Source: Bacteroidota bacterium (GTDB lineage: Bacteria > Bacteroidota > Bacteroidia > Bacteroidales > Tannerellaceae). From it: a stretch of DNA of 64,000 bases. Location: assembly GCA_023429375.1 (NCBI GenBank), contig JAEYVY010000007.1:434001-498000 (forward strand), read 5' to 3'. The first letter of the stretch is position 1, and each line of letters starts with the position of its first letter. The notes beneath the pieces are model-generated. The model worked only from the letters and a program-made list of their open reading frames with translations, was not told the origin of the DNA and searched no databases. Both the position numbers and the translations under genes were made by a program. Below, piece after piece: positions 1 to 11,800 of this stretch.

Positions 1-67
1 TGGATGCAGGCAATTGAATCGTTTCTTTATGCAGGCCTGAAGGTACGGTAATCAGGTAATTCGTCAT
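1..67 (-). CDS. N-terminus of an unidentified protein, cut by left edge
   Basis: An open frame on the minus strand starts with ATG at 67 and runs off the window; the visible protein begins MTNYLITVPSGLHKET. A consensus -7 box lies 28 bases upstream, which supports this as a real start. Only 22 residues are visible and I do not recognise them. It is divergent from dxs. Confidence 0.5.
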   Translation of the reverse strand, partial: MTNYLITVPSGLHKETIQLPAS

Positions 68-94
68 GTTTACGTAAACTTCTGTTTTAGACTG

Positions 95-102
95 CAAAAA
101 TA
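95..102 (-). promoter_or_regulatory. Bacteroidetes -7 box for the left-edge gene
   Basis: TATTTTTG on the minus strand matches TAnnTTTG, 28 bases before the ATG of the gene leaving the left edge. Confidence 0.5.
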
Positions 103-200
103 CGGATTTTATTCCGTGGCTTATCTATTTCTTTTAAAATGTTTCGGGTTAAAACTTTCCTCACATTGGAATGGTTTTTTAATAGGATAGGGATATTTCT

Positions 201-270
201 CTTTTTCTATATATATGGTAAAACTGTTCTACATATATAGTAAAGTTTTTCTATATATATAGAAAAAGAA
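201..270. repeat. AT-rich interspersed repeat, copy 1
   Basis: A 70-base block made of alternating CTATATATATAGAAAAA and TTTACTA-like motifs. Its reverse complement matches 27955-28028, with 28 identical bases in a row (238-265 against 27961-27988) and good similarity beyond. The block is partly self-complementary, so it could fold as RNA or cruciform DNA. It lies in the otherwise gene-free 68-398 interval between two divergent genes. Confidence 0.65.
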
Positions 271-274
271 AATC

Positions 275-325
275 TCCTCGGAGGTTATTAAAAAACTCCT
301 CAATGGTTTTTAAAAACCTTCCCAA
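275..325. repeat. Palindromes flanking AT-rich repeat
   Basis: Directly after the AT-rich block are two short inverted repeats: GGAG and CTCC separated by an A/T run near 280-300, and the perfect palindrome GGTTTTTAAAAACC at 305-318. Similar T/A-run hairpins occur at 27905-27955 and 49761-49825. Apart from these, the AT-rich repeat and the promoter, the gap before dxs holds nothing I can recognise. Confidence 0.45.
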
Positions 326-369
326 TCCAAATCAGATGCAATAAGGATAATTATGTAACGTTTATTCTG

Positions 370-377
370 TAACTTTG
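370..377 (+). promoter_or_regulatory. -7 promoter element of dxs
   Basis: TAACTTTG matches the Bacteroidetes -7 consensus TAnnTTTG and lies 21 bases before the dxs ATG. No clear TTTG -33 element is seen at the usual distance. Confidence 0.5.
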
Positions 378-398
378 TCGAATTAAATTTGTAAGAAC

Positions 399-2291
399 AT
401 GGCGGAATCTAAATACGGGCCTTTTTTGGATAAGATAAATTCGCCGGAAGACCTGAGGAAGCTGCCGCAGGAGGAATTGACTAAAGTATGTGCTGACGTT
501 CGTCAGTATATAATCGATGTGCTTTCAGTCAATCCCGGTCATCTGGGCGCTAGTCTGGGAACGGTAGAATTAACAGTGGCTCTTCATTATGTCTTTAATA
601 CGCCTTACGACCGTATTGTCTGGGACGTTGGACATCAGGCGTATGGGCACAAAATATTAACCGAGAGAAAAGAAGTTTTTGATACGCTTCGTAAGCTGAA
701 CGGGATAAGTGGTTTCCCAAATCCGAAAGAAAGTAAGTATGATGCATTTGTTGCAGGACATGCCTCTACGTCTATTTCTGCGGCATTGGGTATGTCGGTA
801 GCTTCAAATTTGAAGAACGAATTGGATCGACAAGTGGTTGCTGTAATCGGAGATGGTTCCATGACGGGAGGGCTTGCCTTTGAAGGATTGAATAATGTCT
901 CTTCGGATCCGAATAATCTTTTGATCATACTAAACGATAATAATATGGCCATCGACAATAATGTGGGTGGCTTGAGTCAATATCTAGTAGATATCACAAC
1001 GAGTTATGCCTATAACAAGATGCGTTATGATGTGTACAAAGGGTTGAGGAGGATGAATATTATCAATGAAAAACGTAGAGGCAGCATTTTACGTTTCAAT
1101 AATAGCTTGAAGGCGTTGTTGACGCAGCAGCACAACTTTTTCGAAGGGTTCAGCATCCGTTACTTCGGTCCTGTCGATGGGCATGACGTGAACTACCTTG
1201 TTAAAGTCCTTAATGATATTAAGGAAATGAAAGGTCCGAAGCTATTACATATTAAGACTAAAAAAGGAAAAGGCTATGAACCGGCTGAAAAATCAGCTAT
1301 TGAATGGCATGCTCCCGGAAGATTTAATAAGGAGACGGGTGAACGTATTATTCCAGATAATTTGAATCAACCACAATTGTATCAGGACGTGTTCGGTCAT
1401 ACCCTAGTGGAAATAGCCGAACAAGATAAGCGTGTGGTGGGGATTACACCGGCCATGCCGACTGGCTGTTCGATGTGTCATATGATGAAGGCCATGCCCG
1501 AGCGGGCCTTTGATGTGGGTATTGCCGAAGCGCATGCCGTGACATTCTCGGCAGGTATGGCAAAAGAAGGCATGATACCTTTCTGCAATATATACTCCTC
1601 GTTTATGCAAAGGGCTTATGACCAAGTGATTCATGACGTGGCATTGCAAAATCTGCATGTTATCTTCTGTCTGGACAGAGGCGGACTGGTAGGTGAAGAT
1701 GGAGCTACACACCATGGGGTATTTGACTTGGCCTACATGCGTCCGATTCCAAACCTGATTATCGCATCTCCTTTTAATGAATGGGAATTGCGTAATCTGA
1801 TGTATACGGCTTATAAAGTAGATGCACCTTTTGTGATTCGTTACCCAAGAGGTAAAGGAGAGAAAGTAGATTGGAGGAATACTCCCGAAATGCGTCCTGT
1901 TGGTAAAGGCCGTAAATTGCGCGATGGAAATGATATTGCTGTTTTATCTATCGGATCGATTGGTAATGAGGTTATAAAGGCGATAGACTCCCTTAGCGGT
2001 GAGGCCGGATCCATAGCGCATTATGATATGATTTATCTGAAACCGCTGGACGAAGACCTCCTGCATGAGGTGGGGAAGAACTATTCACGAGTGATAACTG
2101 TCGAGAATGGTGTTCTTAAGGGTGGATTTGGAAGTGCAGTCATCGAATTTATGGCTGACAATGGTTATACGCCACGCATTAAACGAATTGGAGTACCCGA
2201 TAAATTTATCGAGCATGGTTCAATTCCTGAACTGTTTCGTTTGTGCCATATGGATGCAGAGGGAATTGCGGAAGCCATCCGCACTTTTTAG
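399..2291 (+). CDS. dxs: 1-deoxy-D-xylulose-5-phosphate synthase
   Basis: Cytoplasmic thiamine-diphosphate enzyme that condenses pyruvate with glyceraldehyde 3-phosphate, the first step of the MEP isoprenoid pathway; its product also feeds thiamine and pyridoxal synthesis. The 630 residues are the normal length. Visible motifs are SVNPGHLGASLG near residue 45, the ThDP-binding GDGSMTGGLAFEGLNN from residue 151 with NDNNMAI at 179-185, and a central transketolase-type segment with GLVGEDGATHHG, followed by the C-terminal transketolase domain. The ATG at 399 is preceded by a consensus -7 box. trkA follows 44 bases downstream on the same strand and may be cotranscribed. Family assignment is secure. 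Confidence 0.97.
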   Translation: MAESKYGPFLDKINSPEDLRKLPQEELTKVCADVRQYIIDVLSVNPGHLGASLGTVELTVALHYVFNTPYDRIVWDVGHQAYGHKILTERKEVFDTLRKLNGISGFPNPKESKYDAFVAGHASTSISAALGMSVASNLKNELDRQVVAVIGDGSMTGGLAFEGLNNVSSDPNNLLIILNDNNMAIDNNVGGLSQYLVDITTSYAYNKMRYDVYKGLRRMNIINEKRRGSILRFNNSLKALLTQQHNFFEGFSIRYFGPVDGHDVNYLVKVLNDIKEMKGPKLLHIKTKKGKGYEPAEKSAIEWHAPGRFNKETGERIIPDNLNQPQLYQDVFGHTLVEIAEQDKRVVGITPAMPTGCSMCHMMKAMPERAFDVGIAEAHAVTFSAGMAKEGMIPFCNIYSSFMQRAYDQVIHDVALQNLHVIFCLDRGGLVGEDGATHHGVFDLAYMRPIPNLIIASPFNEWELRNLMYTAYKVDAPFVIRYPRGKGEKVDWRNTPEMRPVGKGRKLRDGNDIAVLSIGSIGNEVIKAIDSLSGEAGSIAHYDMIYLKPLDEDLLHEVGKNYSRVITVENGVLKGGFGSAVIEFMADNGYTPRIKRIGVPDKFIEHGSIPELFRLCHMDAEGIAEAIRTF

Positions 2292-2335
2292 GAATATGTG
2301 GATTTGTAATCTAACTTTCTTTATCAGTTGAGTAT

Positions 2336-3673
2336 ATGAAGATAATTATTGCTGGAGCAGGGGAAGTAGGGAAACACCTTGCTAAAATGTTGTCTCAGGA
2401 AAATCATGACATTATCTTGATGGATCCTGATGAAGAAAGATTGGTCATGCCTGGCTCCAGTTCGGAAATATTGCCAGTTGTAGGTAATCCGGTTTCATTA
2501 CGGGATTTAGAGAATGCAGGAGTGAAGCGGGCAGACCTGTTCGTCAGTGTGACTCCTCATGAATCAACCAATATTTCTGCTTGTATTTTGGCTGCCAACC
2601 TTGGTGCTGAAAAGACTTTTGCCCGAATTAATAATTATGAATACTTGCTTCCTAAAAACAAGGAGATTTTTCAAAAATTAGGAATCGATGCGATGGTCTA
2701 TCCCGAAATGCTGGCAGCGAGAGAAATCGTTACGGCTGTTAAGCACCCCTGGGCAAGACAATATTGGGAACTCTTTGGGGGGATGCTTATCCTAGTAGGA
2801 GTGAAAGTGCGAAGTAATTCACGATTGACAGGCCGACGTTTGGAAGAATTCAAAGATGAAGAGAAGTTATATCATATTGTTGCTATCAAAAGACGAAAGA
2901 AAACGATTATTCCCAGTGGGTCGGAACAAATAGAATCTGGAGATATCCTCTTTTTTACGACAACCAAAGAACATGTCAAAGATGTTCAGATCCATGCCGG
3001 CAAGAAAGATCCTGAAGTCAAGAAGATCTTTATTATGGGAGCTAGCCGTATCGCTTTGAGAGCCTGCCAATACCTTCCGAGTAATATACGTATCAAAGTG
3101 TTGGAAACAGACAAGGAGACGAGTCAGACATTTGCCGAGGTAGCTCCAAGTAATGTTCTTGTAATCAATGGCGACGGTCGAGACACAGAGTTGTTGATTC
3201 AAGAGGGCATTAATGATGCACAGGCATTTATTGCGTTGACAGATAATCCGAGCACGAATATTTTGGCCTGTTTAGCGGCCAAACAATTTGGTGTTTTCAA
3301 GACGATAGCACAGGTTGAAAATCTTGATTATATTCCATTGGCTAACGATATGGATATAGGTACGGTAATCAATAAAAAATTGATTACGGCAGGGACTATT
3401 TACCAGTTCCTCTTAGACGCGGATGTGTCCAATATGAAGTTTTTAGCCTTTTCGAATGCCGATGTGGCAGAAATGATTGTGAAGCCGGATTCTAAGATAA
3501 CTCATAAACCAATAAAAGATTTGAAACTGAATAAGAACTTGACCCTTGGTGGTTTGATACGTAATGGTGCTCCAATGATGATTGACGGAGATACACGTTT
3601 GCAGGCGAACGATCATGTGGTGGTATTCTGTCTGGGTCATGTAATCAGTGATTTGGAAAAATATTTCAGGTAA
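2336..3673 (+). CDS. trkA: Trk potassium uptake regulatory subunit TrkA
   Basis: Peripheral NAD(H)-binding gating subunit of the Trk/Ktr potassium transporter. The protein has two halves, each a Rossmann RCK_N domain followed by an RCK_C domain, 445 residues in total. The first half opens with the dinucleotide-binding pattern AGAGEVGKHLAKML (residues 6-19). The second half starts near residue 230 with a degenerate version (MGASRIALRAC), so nucleotide binding there may be weakened. It is followed after 16 bases by trkH, its membrane partner, which confirms the role. Confidence 0.95.
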   Translation: MKIIIAGAGEVGKHLAKMLSQENHDIILMDPDEERLVMPGSSSEILPVVGNPVSLRDLENAGVKRADLFVSVTPHESTNISACILAANLGAEKTFARINNYEYLLPKNKEIFQKLGIDAMVYPEMLAAREIVTAVKHPWARQYWELFGGMLILVGVKVRSNSRLTGRRLEEFKDEEKLYHIVAIKRRKKTIIPSGSEQIESGDILFFTTTKEHVKDVQIHAGKKDPEVKKIFIMGASRIALRACQYLPSNIRIKVLETDKETSQTFAEVAPSNVLVINGDGRDTELLIQEGINDAQAFIALTDNPSTNILACLAAKQFGVFKTIAQVENLDYIPLANDMDIGTVINKKLITAGTIYQFLLDADVSNMKFLAFSNADVAEMIVKPDSKITHKPIKDLKLNKNLTLGGLIRNGAPMMIDGDTRLQANDHVVVFCLGHVISDLEKYFR

Positions 3674-3689
3674 TTTTAAATAGACAGCG

Positions 3690-5141
3690 ATGCCGAATAT
3701 TCGATTCGTGATTAAGATATTAGGGCTCATGTTTGTTCTTGAGTCGATTTTTATGTCATCGGCCGTAGTTGTTGCTTTTCTATACGGTGGAAACGATTTA
3801 TATCCCTTATTGTTCTCTTGTTTGTTGATGTTATTGACAGGAGTAGTATTCTTTTTTATTGGAAGAAACGCCCAAGATCCTGCTAATGGCAGAAGAGAAG
3901 GAATGCTTATCGTTACGCTAACTTGGTTGTTGCTTTCTTTTTTGGGGATGTTACCCTATTACTTAGGTGGATATGTAGATTCGGTTGCTGATGCCTATTT
4001 TGAAACGATTTCGGGTTTTACAACGACCGGAGCCTCGATAATGAAAGACATCGAGTCGCTTCCCCATGGGATATTGTTTTGGCGTAGCTTAACGCAGTGG
4101 CAGGGTGGTATCGGAGTGATTCTTTTCACTGTGGCTATTCTCCCTATATTCGGAGTGGGTGCTTCGCAAATGTTTGAAGCAGAGACTACTGGGATTACGC
4201 ACGAGCGATTTCTTCCTCGTGTAACACAGGTTGCCAAACGTATATGGGGAGTTTATCTCCTGCTCACAGCATGTGTCTTTTCTTTATTGCTGCTTGGTCC
4301 GATGAATCTTTTCGATGCGTTAAATCATGCGCTTACCTTAATTTCTACGGGTGGTTATTCAACAAAGAATATGAGTTTGGCCTATTGGGATTCTGCTTAT
4401 GTGGAATATGTATCTATAGGTTCAATGTTTGTTGGCGCATTGAATATGAGCCTTATCTATTTTTGTTTTAAAGCCCAATTCAAACGTTTGTTTTGCGATG
4501 AGGAATTCCGTTGGTTTGCTGGTTCTGTCGTGATATGCACAATCATTATTGCTGTGTGGATAAGCTTTAAAAACTATATGCAAGGTGAAGAAGCCATCCG
4601 TTCGGCTGCTTTTCAGGTGGTAACGCTTATTTCAGGATCGGGCTTTGCTACAGATAATTATATTACTTGGGGCCCCTTCTTTTGGGTTTTCGCATTGATT
4701 TTGATGATTATATCAGGCTGTGCCGGTTCGACAAGTGGTGGTCTGAAGATGTCTCGTTTTGTGGTTTTAGTCAAAAACCTATCGAATAGTTTCAAGAAGC
4801 AGACTCACCCTCATGCTGTAATTCCCGTTCGTGTAAATGGGCGAGCTGTGTCGACAGACTTGGTTCATCGTATCCTGGCATTTGTATTTGCCTATTTGGC
4901 GTTAATTATTGTTAGCTGCCTTATTCTTGCATTTTTAGGGATGGGATTTGAAGAGGCTGTGGGTGCGGCTGTGTCCTGTATGGGTAATGTTGGTCCCGCC
5001 TTAGGCGATCTTGGCCCTGTTGCTAATTATGCTACGATACCGGATATAGCCAAATGGTATCTGGGCTTTCTTATGATGGTGGGTCGTCTGGAGATTTTTA
5101 CGGTCTTGACCATTTTGGTCCCGGGCTTTTGGAAGCAATGA
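3690..5141 (+). CDS. trkH: Trk-type potassium transporter membrane subunit TrkH
   Basis: Inner-membrane potassium channel-like subunit of 483 residues with about ten hydrophobic segments. Four pore-loop repeats are visible: SGFTTTGASIM, LISTGGYSTKN, LISGSGFATDN and SCMGNVGPALG. The conserved glycine of each filter is present, as expected for the four M1-P-M2 units of the SKT superfamily. It works with the TrkA subunit encoded just upstream, and the 16-base spacing suggests one operon. The end GFWKQ is the usual compact TrkH terminus. Confidence 0.95.
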   Translation: MPNIRFVIKILGLMFVLESIFMSSAVVVAFLYGGNDLYPLLFSCLLMLLTGVVFFFIGRNAQDPANGRREGMLIVTLTWLLLSFLGMLPYYLGGYVDSVADAYFETISGFTTTGASIMKDIESLPHGILFWRSLTQWQGGIGVILFTVAILPIFGVGASQMFEAETTGITHERFLPRVTQVAKRIWGVYLLLTACVFSLLLLGPMNLFDALNHALTLISTGGYSTKNMSLAYWDSAYVEYVSIGSMFVGALNMSLIYFCFKAQFKRLFCDEEFRWFAGSVVICTIIIAVWISFKNYMQGEEAIRSAAFQVVTLISGSGFATDNYITWGPFFWVFALILMIISGCAGSTSGGLKMSRFVVLVKNLSNSFKKQTHPHAVIPVRVNGRAVSTDLVHRILAFVFAYLALIIVSCLILAFLGMGFEEAVGAAVSCMGNVGPALGDLGPVANYATIPDIAKWYLGFLMMVGRLEIFTVLTILVPGFWKQ

Positions 5142-5232
5142 TGGGATTGTTGTTTAAAACTAATTCCTTTTCTATATACGCTTTTCCCCTTTTTTACGTT
5201 ATAATAGTTGCGGATTTAGTAATTCTTGCAAA

Positions 5233-5826
5233 ATGATTGAATATATACGAGGAGAAATAATGGAATTATCACCTACACGCCTGATTATGGAGTGTGGTGG
5301 TGTTGGTTATGAGTTGAATATTTCGTTGAATACATATAGTGCATTTAATGGAAAGAAGAGTGGATTGATTTATGTTTATGAAGTGATCCGTGAAGATGCG
5401 CATAGCTTGTACGGATTCTCGGAGAAACAAGAACGCGAACTATTTCTTATGTTAATCACCGTTTCAGGGGTAGGTCCGAACACGGCACGAATGATCCTTT
5501 CATCATTCCCTCCGGCTGAGTTGGTACAGGTAATTGCCAATAAAAATGAAGCAGCCCTGACCTCGGTAAAAGGAATTGGACTCAAAACCGCTCAACGTAT
5601 ATTGGTCGATTTGAAGAATAAAGTTAAGACAACCTCATTTGCTGCAGACGGAACCTTACAACCGGGAACGTATGCCGGAGGAGCTGTAGCAGAGGAAGCT
5701 GTTGCTGCGTTAACCATGCTGGGTTTCCCAAAGGCTCCATCACAAAAAGCTGTCGTAGCTATCTTGAAAGAATCTCCTGCCTTATCGGTAGAGCAAGTGA
5801 TTAAAGCCGCATTGAGAATGTTATAA
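5233..5826 (+). CDS. ruvA: Holliday junction branch migration protein RuvA
   Basis: DNA-binding subunit of the RuvAB complex, which binds four-way junctions and drives branch migration during recombination repair. It has 197 residues: the N-terminal OB fold (MIEYIRGEIMELSPTRLIME), the two helix-hairpin-helix motifs VSGVGPNTARMIL and VKGIGLKTAQRIL, and the flexible linker then C-terminal RuvB-contact domain (EEAVAALTMLGF). It starts 91 bases after trkH. sprA follows closely; Bacteroidetes genomes often place ruvA next to sprA. Confidence 0.96.
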   Translation: MIEYIRGEIMELSPTRLIMECGGVGYELNISLNTYSAFNGKKSGLIYVYEVIREDAHSLYGFSEKQERELFLMLITVSGVGPNTARMILSSFPPAELVQVIANKNEAALTSVKGIGLKTAQRILVDLKNKVKTTSFAADGTLQPGTYAGGAVAEEAVAALTMLGFPKAPSQKAVVAILKESPALSVEQVIKAALRML

Positions 5827-5864
5827 TAAGTAGATTGTGTAGAGATCGGAACCTTAGGGTCATA

Positions 5865-8800
5865 ATGAAACAAAAGGCAATAAAATATATTCTTTGGCTG
5901 TCTCTGTTTTTGTTCGGAGTGGGGCTGTATTCGATGAATGCAGACTTCCTTACGTATACTTCGACGCCCGAATTTCTGCTGGAAGAATCTTTACAAACTG
6001 ACTCAATTGGTACGCGTTATCCGGTGTCGAAACTGACTCCTGAAGAATACGAAGACCTGCTCAAGCATTCTCCTGCCGATCTTAAAAATCCGGAAAATAT
6101 AAAGACGACGATTGAATACGATCTGAGAACCGGTTCGTATATTATACGTACACGACTGGGTGACATGGAGTTGGGTACGCCTATGACCTTGACGCCCGAA
6201 GAATACCAGAATTATAGCATGCAGGAATCTCTCCGAGCGTATTTCCGTGAGCGAAATGAAGAAGAATACAGAAAAGAAGCTGAAAAAGAATTTAATCTGA
6301 CCGATATGCAGTTTGATCTGGGTCTTGGCGAACGAATCTTTGGCCCGGGTGGGGTGCAAGTCAAGACTCAAGGTAGCGCAGATATCACCTTAGGATTGAA
6401 ACGGAATTCAGTGAAGAACCCTTCCTTGCCTGCTCGTGCACAGACACGTACGTTCTTTAACTTTGACGAGGCTGTTCAACTGAATGTAGATGCCAAAGTG
6501 GGTACGAAGGTGAATTTCGGCATGAACTATAATACGGAAACATCTTTCGATTTCGATTCTAAACGGCTAAAACTGGCCTATACGGGCGAAGAAGACGAGA
6601 TTATCAAATCGTTGGAGGCGGGTAATGTAAGCATGACCACCAATAACTCCCTCATTAATGGTGGGGCAGCCTTATTCGGTATGAAAGCGGACTTACAATT
6701 CGGTAAATTGAGAGTCAATGCGTTGTTGGCTCAACAAGAATCGCAGTCAAAAACAGTCAGTTCACGTGGTGGAGTGCAAACCCAGCCTTTCGAGATTAAG
6801 GTGGATGCTTACGATGAAAACCGCCACTTCTTCCTTTCGCATTACTTCCGAGATACGTATGATAATTACTCCAATCAAGCGCCAAACGTACGGTCGGGCA
6901 TCCTTATCAGCCGAGTTGAAGTATGGGTGACGAATAAACGCGGAAATTACGATCAGTCACGTAATATCGTGGCCTTTTCCGATCTGGCGGAAAGTAAACA
7001 TATTTCCAATCCGCAATTTGTTACGAGCGGAGGGGGAGAAAACCCGCGAAATGGATCGAACACGCTCTACCAAACAATTGTAAACAACTATCCCGATGCA
7101 CGCTATATAAATAAGGTGCAACAAACCTTTAACGGGTTCATTGAAGGAGGCGTGGATTACGAGGGAATCGAGAGTGCGCGCAGATTGGAAGAGTCAGAAT
7201 ATACGTTCAATCCTTATCTCGGATATATCTCGTTGAAGTCACAGTTGCAGCCTGATGAGGCTTTGGCGGTTGCCTATGAATATACGTATAACGGACAACC
7301 TTATCAGGTAGGTGAATTCTCGACCGATAATGCCGAAAATACGACGACTACGCTCTACGTTAAACTGTTGAAGGGCGTGAATATGTCTCCTGTGATGCCG
7401 TTCTGGGATTTGATGATGAAGAATATTTATTCACTCGGCGCTTACTCTATTCAGAAAGAGAAATTCCGTTTGGATATCCTTTATCAAAGCGATACTACTG
7501 GAACCTATCTGAATTACTTGCCCGAAGGAGCTATTAGAGATACGATTCTGCTGCGCGTGATGAATTTGGACCGTCTGAATTCACAAAATCAACCTTATCC
7601 GGATGGGTTCTATGACTTTTTGGAAGGATATACCATTCTGGCAGAAAACGGTAAGATTATCTTCCCGGTTGTTGAGCCGTTCGGTTCACATCTTAGAAAG
7701 AAGATCAATAACGACGCGATAGCTGATAAATATGTATTCCAGGAATTATACGATACGACTCTGACGGCAGCCAGCCAGATTGCTGAGAAAAATAAGTTTA
7801 TCCTCAGAGGGGAATATAAGGCATCGTCGGCTGCCGAAATTGATCTTGGCGCAAGTAATGTGCCGAGGGGTTCTGTGCGGGTAACAGCCGGTGGGGCTAC
7901 GTTGACCGAGAATGTGGACTATACGGTTGACTATACTTCCGGAAGGGTTACGATATTGAATGAAGCCCTTATTTCAAGCGGACAATCCATCAATGTATCA
8001 CTTGAAGACCGAGGCATGTTCAGCATGCAACGAAAAACGATGATGGGGCTCGATCTGAATTATGAATTGAGCAAGAATCTAACACTCGGAGGAACCATCA
8101 TGCATCTTTCGGAAATGCCACTTACTACCAAGACGACCTACGGAGATGAATCGATAAAGAATACACTTTGGGGGTTAAATATGTCGTATAGACAGGAAAG
8201 CCAGTGGCTAACCAATTTGTTGGACAAGCTGCCGCTCTTGACGTTGACCCAGCCAAGTCAAATTTCATTGAATGCAGAGTTTGCTCATTTAATTGCAGGG
8301 CATTACGAGAATAAGGCAACAGGAGGTTATTCGTATCTGGATGATTTTGAATCTACCCAAAGCGGATTTGATTTGCTTAACCCTTATCCATGGACTTTAG
8401 CAAGTGTCCCTACACGGGCAACGAATGGCTCTTCGAGCTTCGAACTGTTCCCGGAATCGAACCTTACGAACGATGTGGAATATGGAAAAAACAGAGCCTT
8501 GTTGGCTTGGTACTATATAGACGGAATTTTCACACGTGAGAACTCATCACTCATGCCGGCACATATACGCCGCGATATCGAGATGCGATCAAACCATTAT
8601 ATGCGTGCCGTACGTACCAATGAACTCTTCCCGAATATGGACCAGGGTGTTTATTCTGACAATACATTGAATGTATTAAATCTGGCTTATTATCCAAAGG
8701 AAAGAGGACCGTACAACTTGGATGCAGACCGAGTGAACCCAGACGGAACCTTACAAAATCCGGAGAAACGTTGGGGTGGTATCATGCGTAAGATTGAACA

Positions 8801-11800
8801 AAGCGACTTTGAAACGGCTAATATCGAGTATATTGAATTCTGGCTGATGGATCCATTTATCTACGATAAGATGGTAGATGGTGGTGACCTTTATTTCAAC
8901 TTGGGAGATATATCGGAAGACATCCTCAAGGATGAAAAGAAATTTTTCGAAAACGGTTTGCCGATTGATGGAGACACAACGAAAGTGGATTTCACGGCCT
9001 GGGGTAAAGTGCCTCGTATGCAGAGTACGGTCTACGCTTTCGATAATACAGCTGGAGCAAGAAAATTGCAAGATGTAGGGTTTAATGGTCTTTCGTCTGA
9101 TGAAGAAAAGGAATTCCCTACGTACAAGGATTTCTTGGATAAACTGCAAGCAAGGCTATCCGGCGATGTATGGAATAATATGTTGAACGATCCTTTTTCA
9201 TCTCGTAACGATCCTGCCGGAGATACGTTCAGCTATTTTAGAAGCTCGTACTATGATTCTGTTGAGGCCGATATCCTGACGCGATACAAACGATATAACG
9301 GAACCGAGGGCAACTCTGCCGAAAGCTCCGGAAACTTTAATGCGGCTTCGCGTACCCTGCCCGACATTGAAGATTTGAATCAGGATAACAACCTGAACAA
9401 GAATGAAAAGTACTTCCAATACAAAGTGGAACTCCGTCCTGAAAAGATGCAGGTGGGAACTAACTATATTGTTAACGAGCAACAGGTAAAGGTTAAACTT
9501 GCCAATGGAAAAGAAGAGACTATTAGCTGGTATCAGTTTAAGATTCCTATCAAGCAACCTCAAGCGAAAGTTGGTCCTATTCAGGATTTCAAATCGATTC
9601 GATTCATGCGTATGTTCCTCACTGATTTTAAGGAATCAGTCGTTCTTCGTTTTGGTAAATTCGAATTGGTTCGCGGCGAATGGCGTACATACGAACAGGA
9701 CTTATCTGCTCCGGGCAGCTTGCCTACCAGCAAAGGAACTCTTGACGTTTCTACTGTCAACATTGAAGAAAATGCAAGAAAAGAGCCGGTAAACTATATG
9801 TTGCCTCCGGGAGTAACACGTGCACATGATCCGGGACAACCACAAATCCAGTTGCAAAACGAACAGTCCCTGTCTCTAAAGGTGACGGATCTTGCCTCGC
9901 AAGATGCACGTGCCGTATACAAAAACACCATCTATGATTTGCGTCAGTATAAGCGCTTGCAGATGTTTACCCATGCGGAAGCATTGGTAGGTAATCAGAC
10001 AAATCTTCAAGACGGGGATTTCTCTATCTTTCTCAGACTGGGTTCAGACTACAAGAACAACTATTACGAATATGAGGTACCCTTGAAACTGACGCCTCAT
10101 TATGCGACACAAGCTGATATTGTATGGCCGGATGCGAATATGTTGAACTTTCGATTGGAGGTGCTGACCGATCTGAAACTTCAACGAAACAAAGCTAAAC
10201 GTGAAGGAAAAGAAGGGGTAAGCTATCAAAATGTCTTTACAAGCAACGACCCGGATAATACACGCAATACGATACGTGTGATTGGTAATCCGAGTCTGGC
10301 TGAGGTGAAGACGATAATGATCGGTATCCGAAATAATTCGAAAGAGCGTAAAAGTGGTGAGATCTGGGTCAATGAATTGCGACTCACCGATTTCAATGAA
10401 GAAGGCGGATGGGCTGCTAATGCAAACCTGAATGTAAATCTGTCGGATCTTGGAACAGTCAATCTGGCGGGAAGGATTGAAACAGCCGGCTTTGGAGCCT
10501 TGGATCAATCTATTAATGAGCGAAGACTCGATGATTTCTCGCAATTTAGCGTGTCGACAAATGTGGAATTAGGTAAATTCTTCCCTGAAAAGGCTAAGGT
10601 GAGTATTCCTGTCTACTATTCTTATTCAAAAGAAATCTTGTCGCCGAAGTACAATCCGTTGGATAAAGACATTGAACTGAAAGATGCACTAAATAATATG
10701 GATACTCAAGCAGAGAAAGATTCGATAAAAGCTATCTCGCAAGATGTGGCCATCTCAAAGGGGATCGCGTTTAATAACGTCCGAGTGAATATTCAAAGCA
10801 AGACACCGATGCCTTATGATCCGGCAAACTTTTCTTTTGGCTATTCATTCCGCGAGAATAAAACAAGGAACCCGGAAACAATGTATGAGACAACAAAAGA
10901 CTATAACGGAAACTTCTTATATAGTTACACTCCTTATGCAAAACCTTTCCGACCTTTTGATAAAATAAAGTCGGATAAGGGGTATACGAGAATATTTAAA
11001 CAATTCACTCTTAACTATCTGCCATCGAATATCAATTTCCAAACAGCAATGACGCGTAATTATTATGAAATACAATTACGTGATTTGAATAATATGGAAA
11101 ATTCGAATATCCCGGTTTCCTTTAGTCAAAACTTCAGTTGGGACAGGGCTTTTAATCTGACATGGGCTTTGACAAACAATTTGACCGCGGCATTTACGTC
11201 AGGAACAAACGCCCGTATCGAAGAGCCTTATATGCAAGTGAATAAGCAGCTGAATCCGGACCAGTATCAAGTGTGGAAAGACTCGGTGATTCAGAGTATC
11301 CTGGATATGGGTACGCCAATGAATTATGACCAAACGTTTATGGCTACGTATAATATTCCATTGCAGTATATTCCTGTGTTGGATTGGGTATCCGGAAACT
11401 TATCGTACAATGCAAGATATGAATGGGATAGGGTGACCACCATTGATGCTTCGGAAATAGGAAATACTATACGAAACCAACGTCAGTTTGAAATACAAGG
11501 AGCATTCAATTTCCTCAATTTGTATAATAAGAACAAGTTCTTGAAGGAAGTAAACCAGAAGTTTGGTGCAAATACTCGTTCTTCTAATACCCGTTCGACA
11601 ACGCAACGGAATGTGCCGAAGCGCAAACCGGTCGAGTTGGAGACCGAAATAACCCTTAGTCCGGACAGCGCTATCGTGTTCCGTCATGGTCTATTGACCA
11701 AGAAGTTGCATGTACGGGCTAAAAGAGCGGATGGACGTACTTATCCGATTAAATTCAAAGTTGTGGATTTTGCAAACATACGCATTCTCAATAAGGATAC

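Noticed and set aside
5835..5864. TTG start of sprA 30 bases upstream
   Set aside because: The ATG at 5865 begins a proper signal peptide; the upstream residues are polar and would spoil it.
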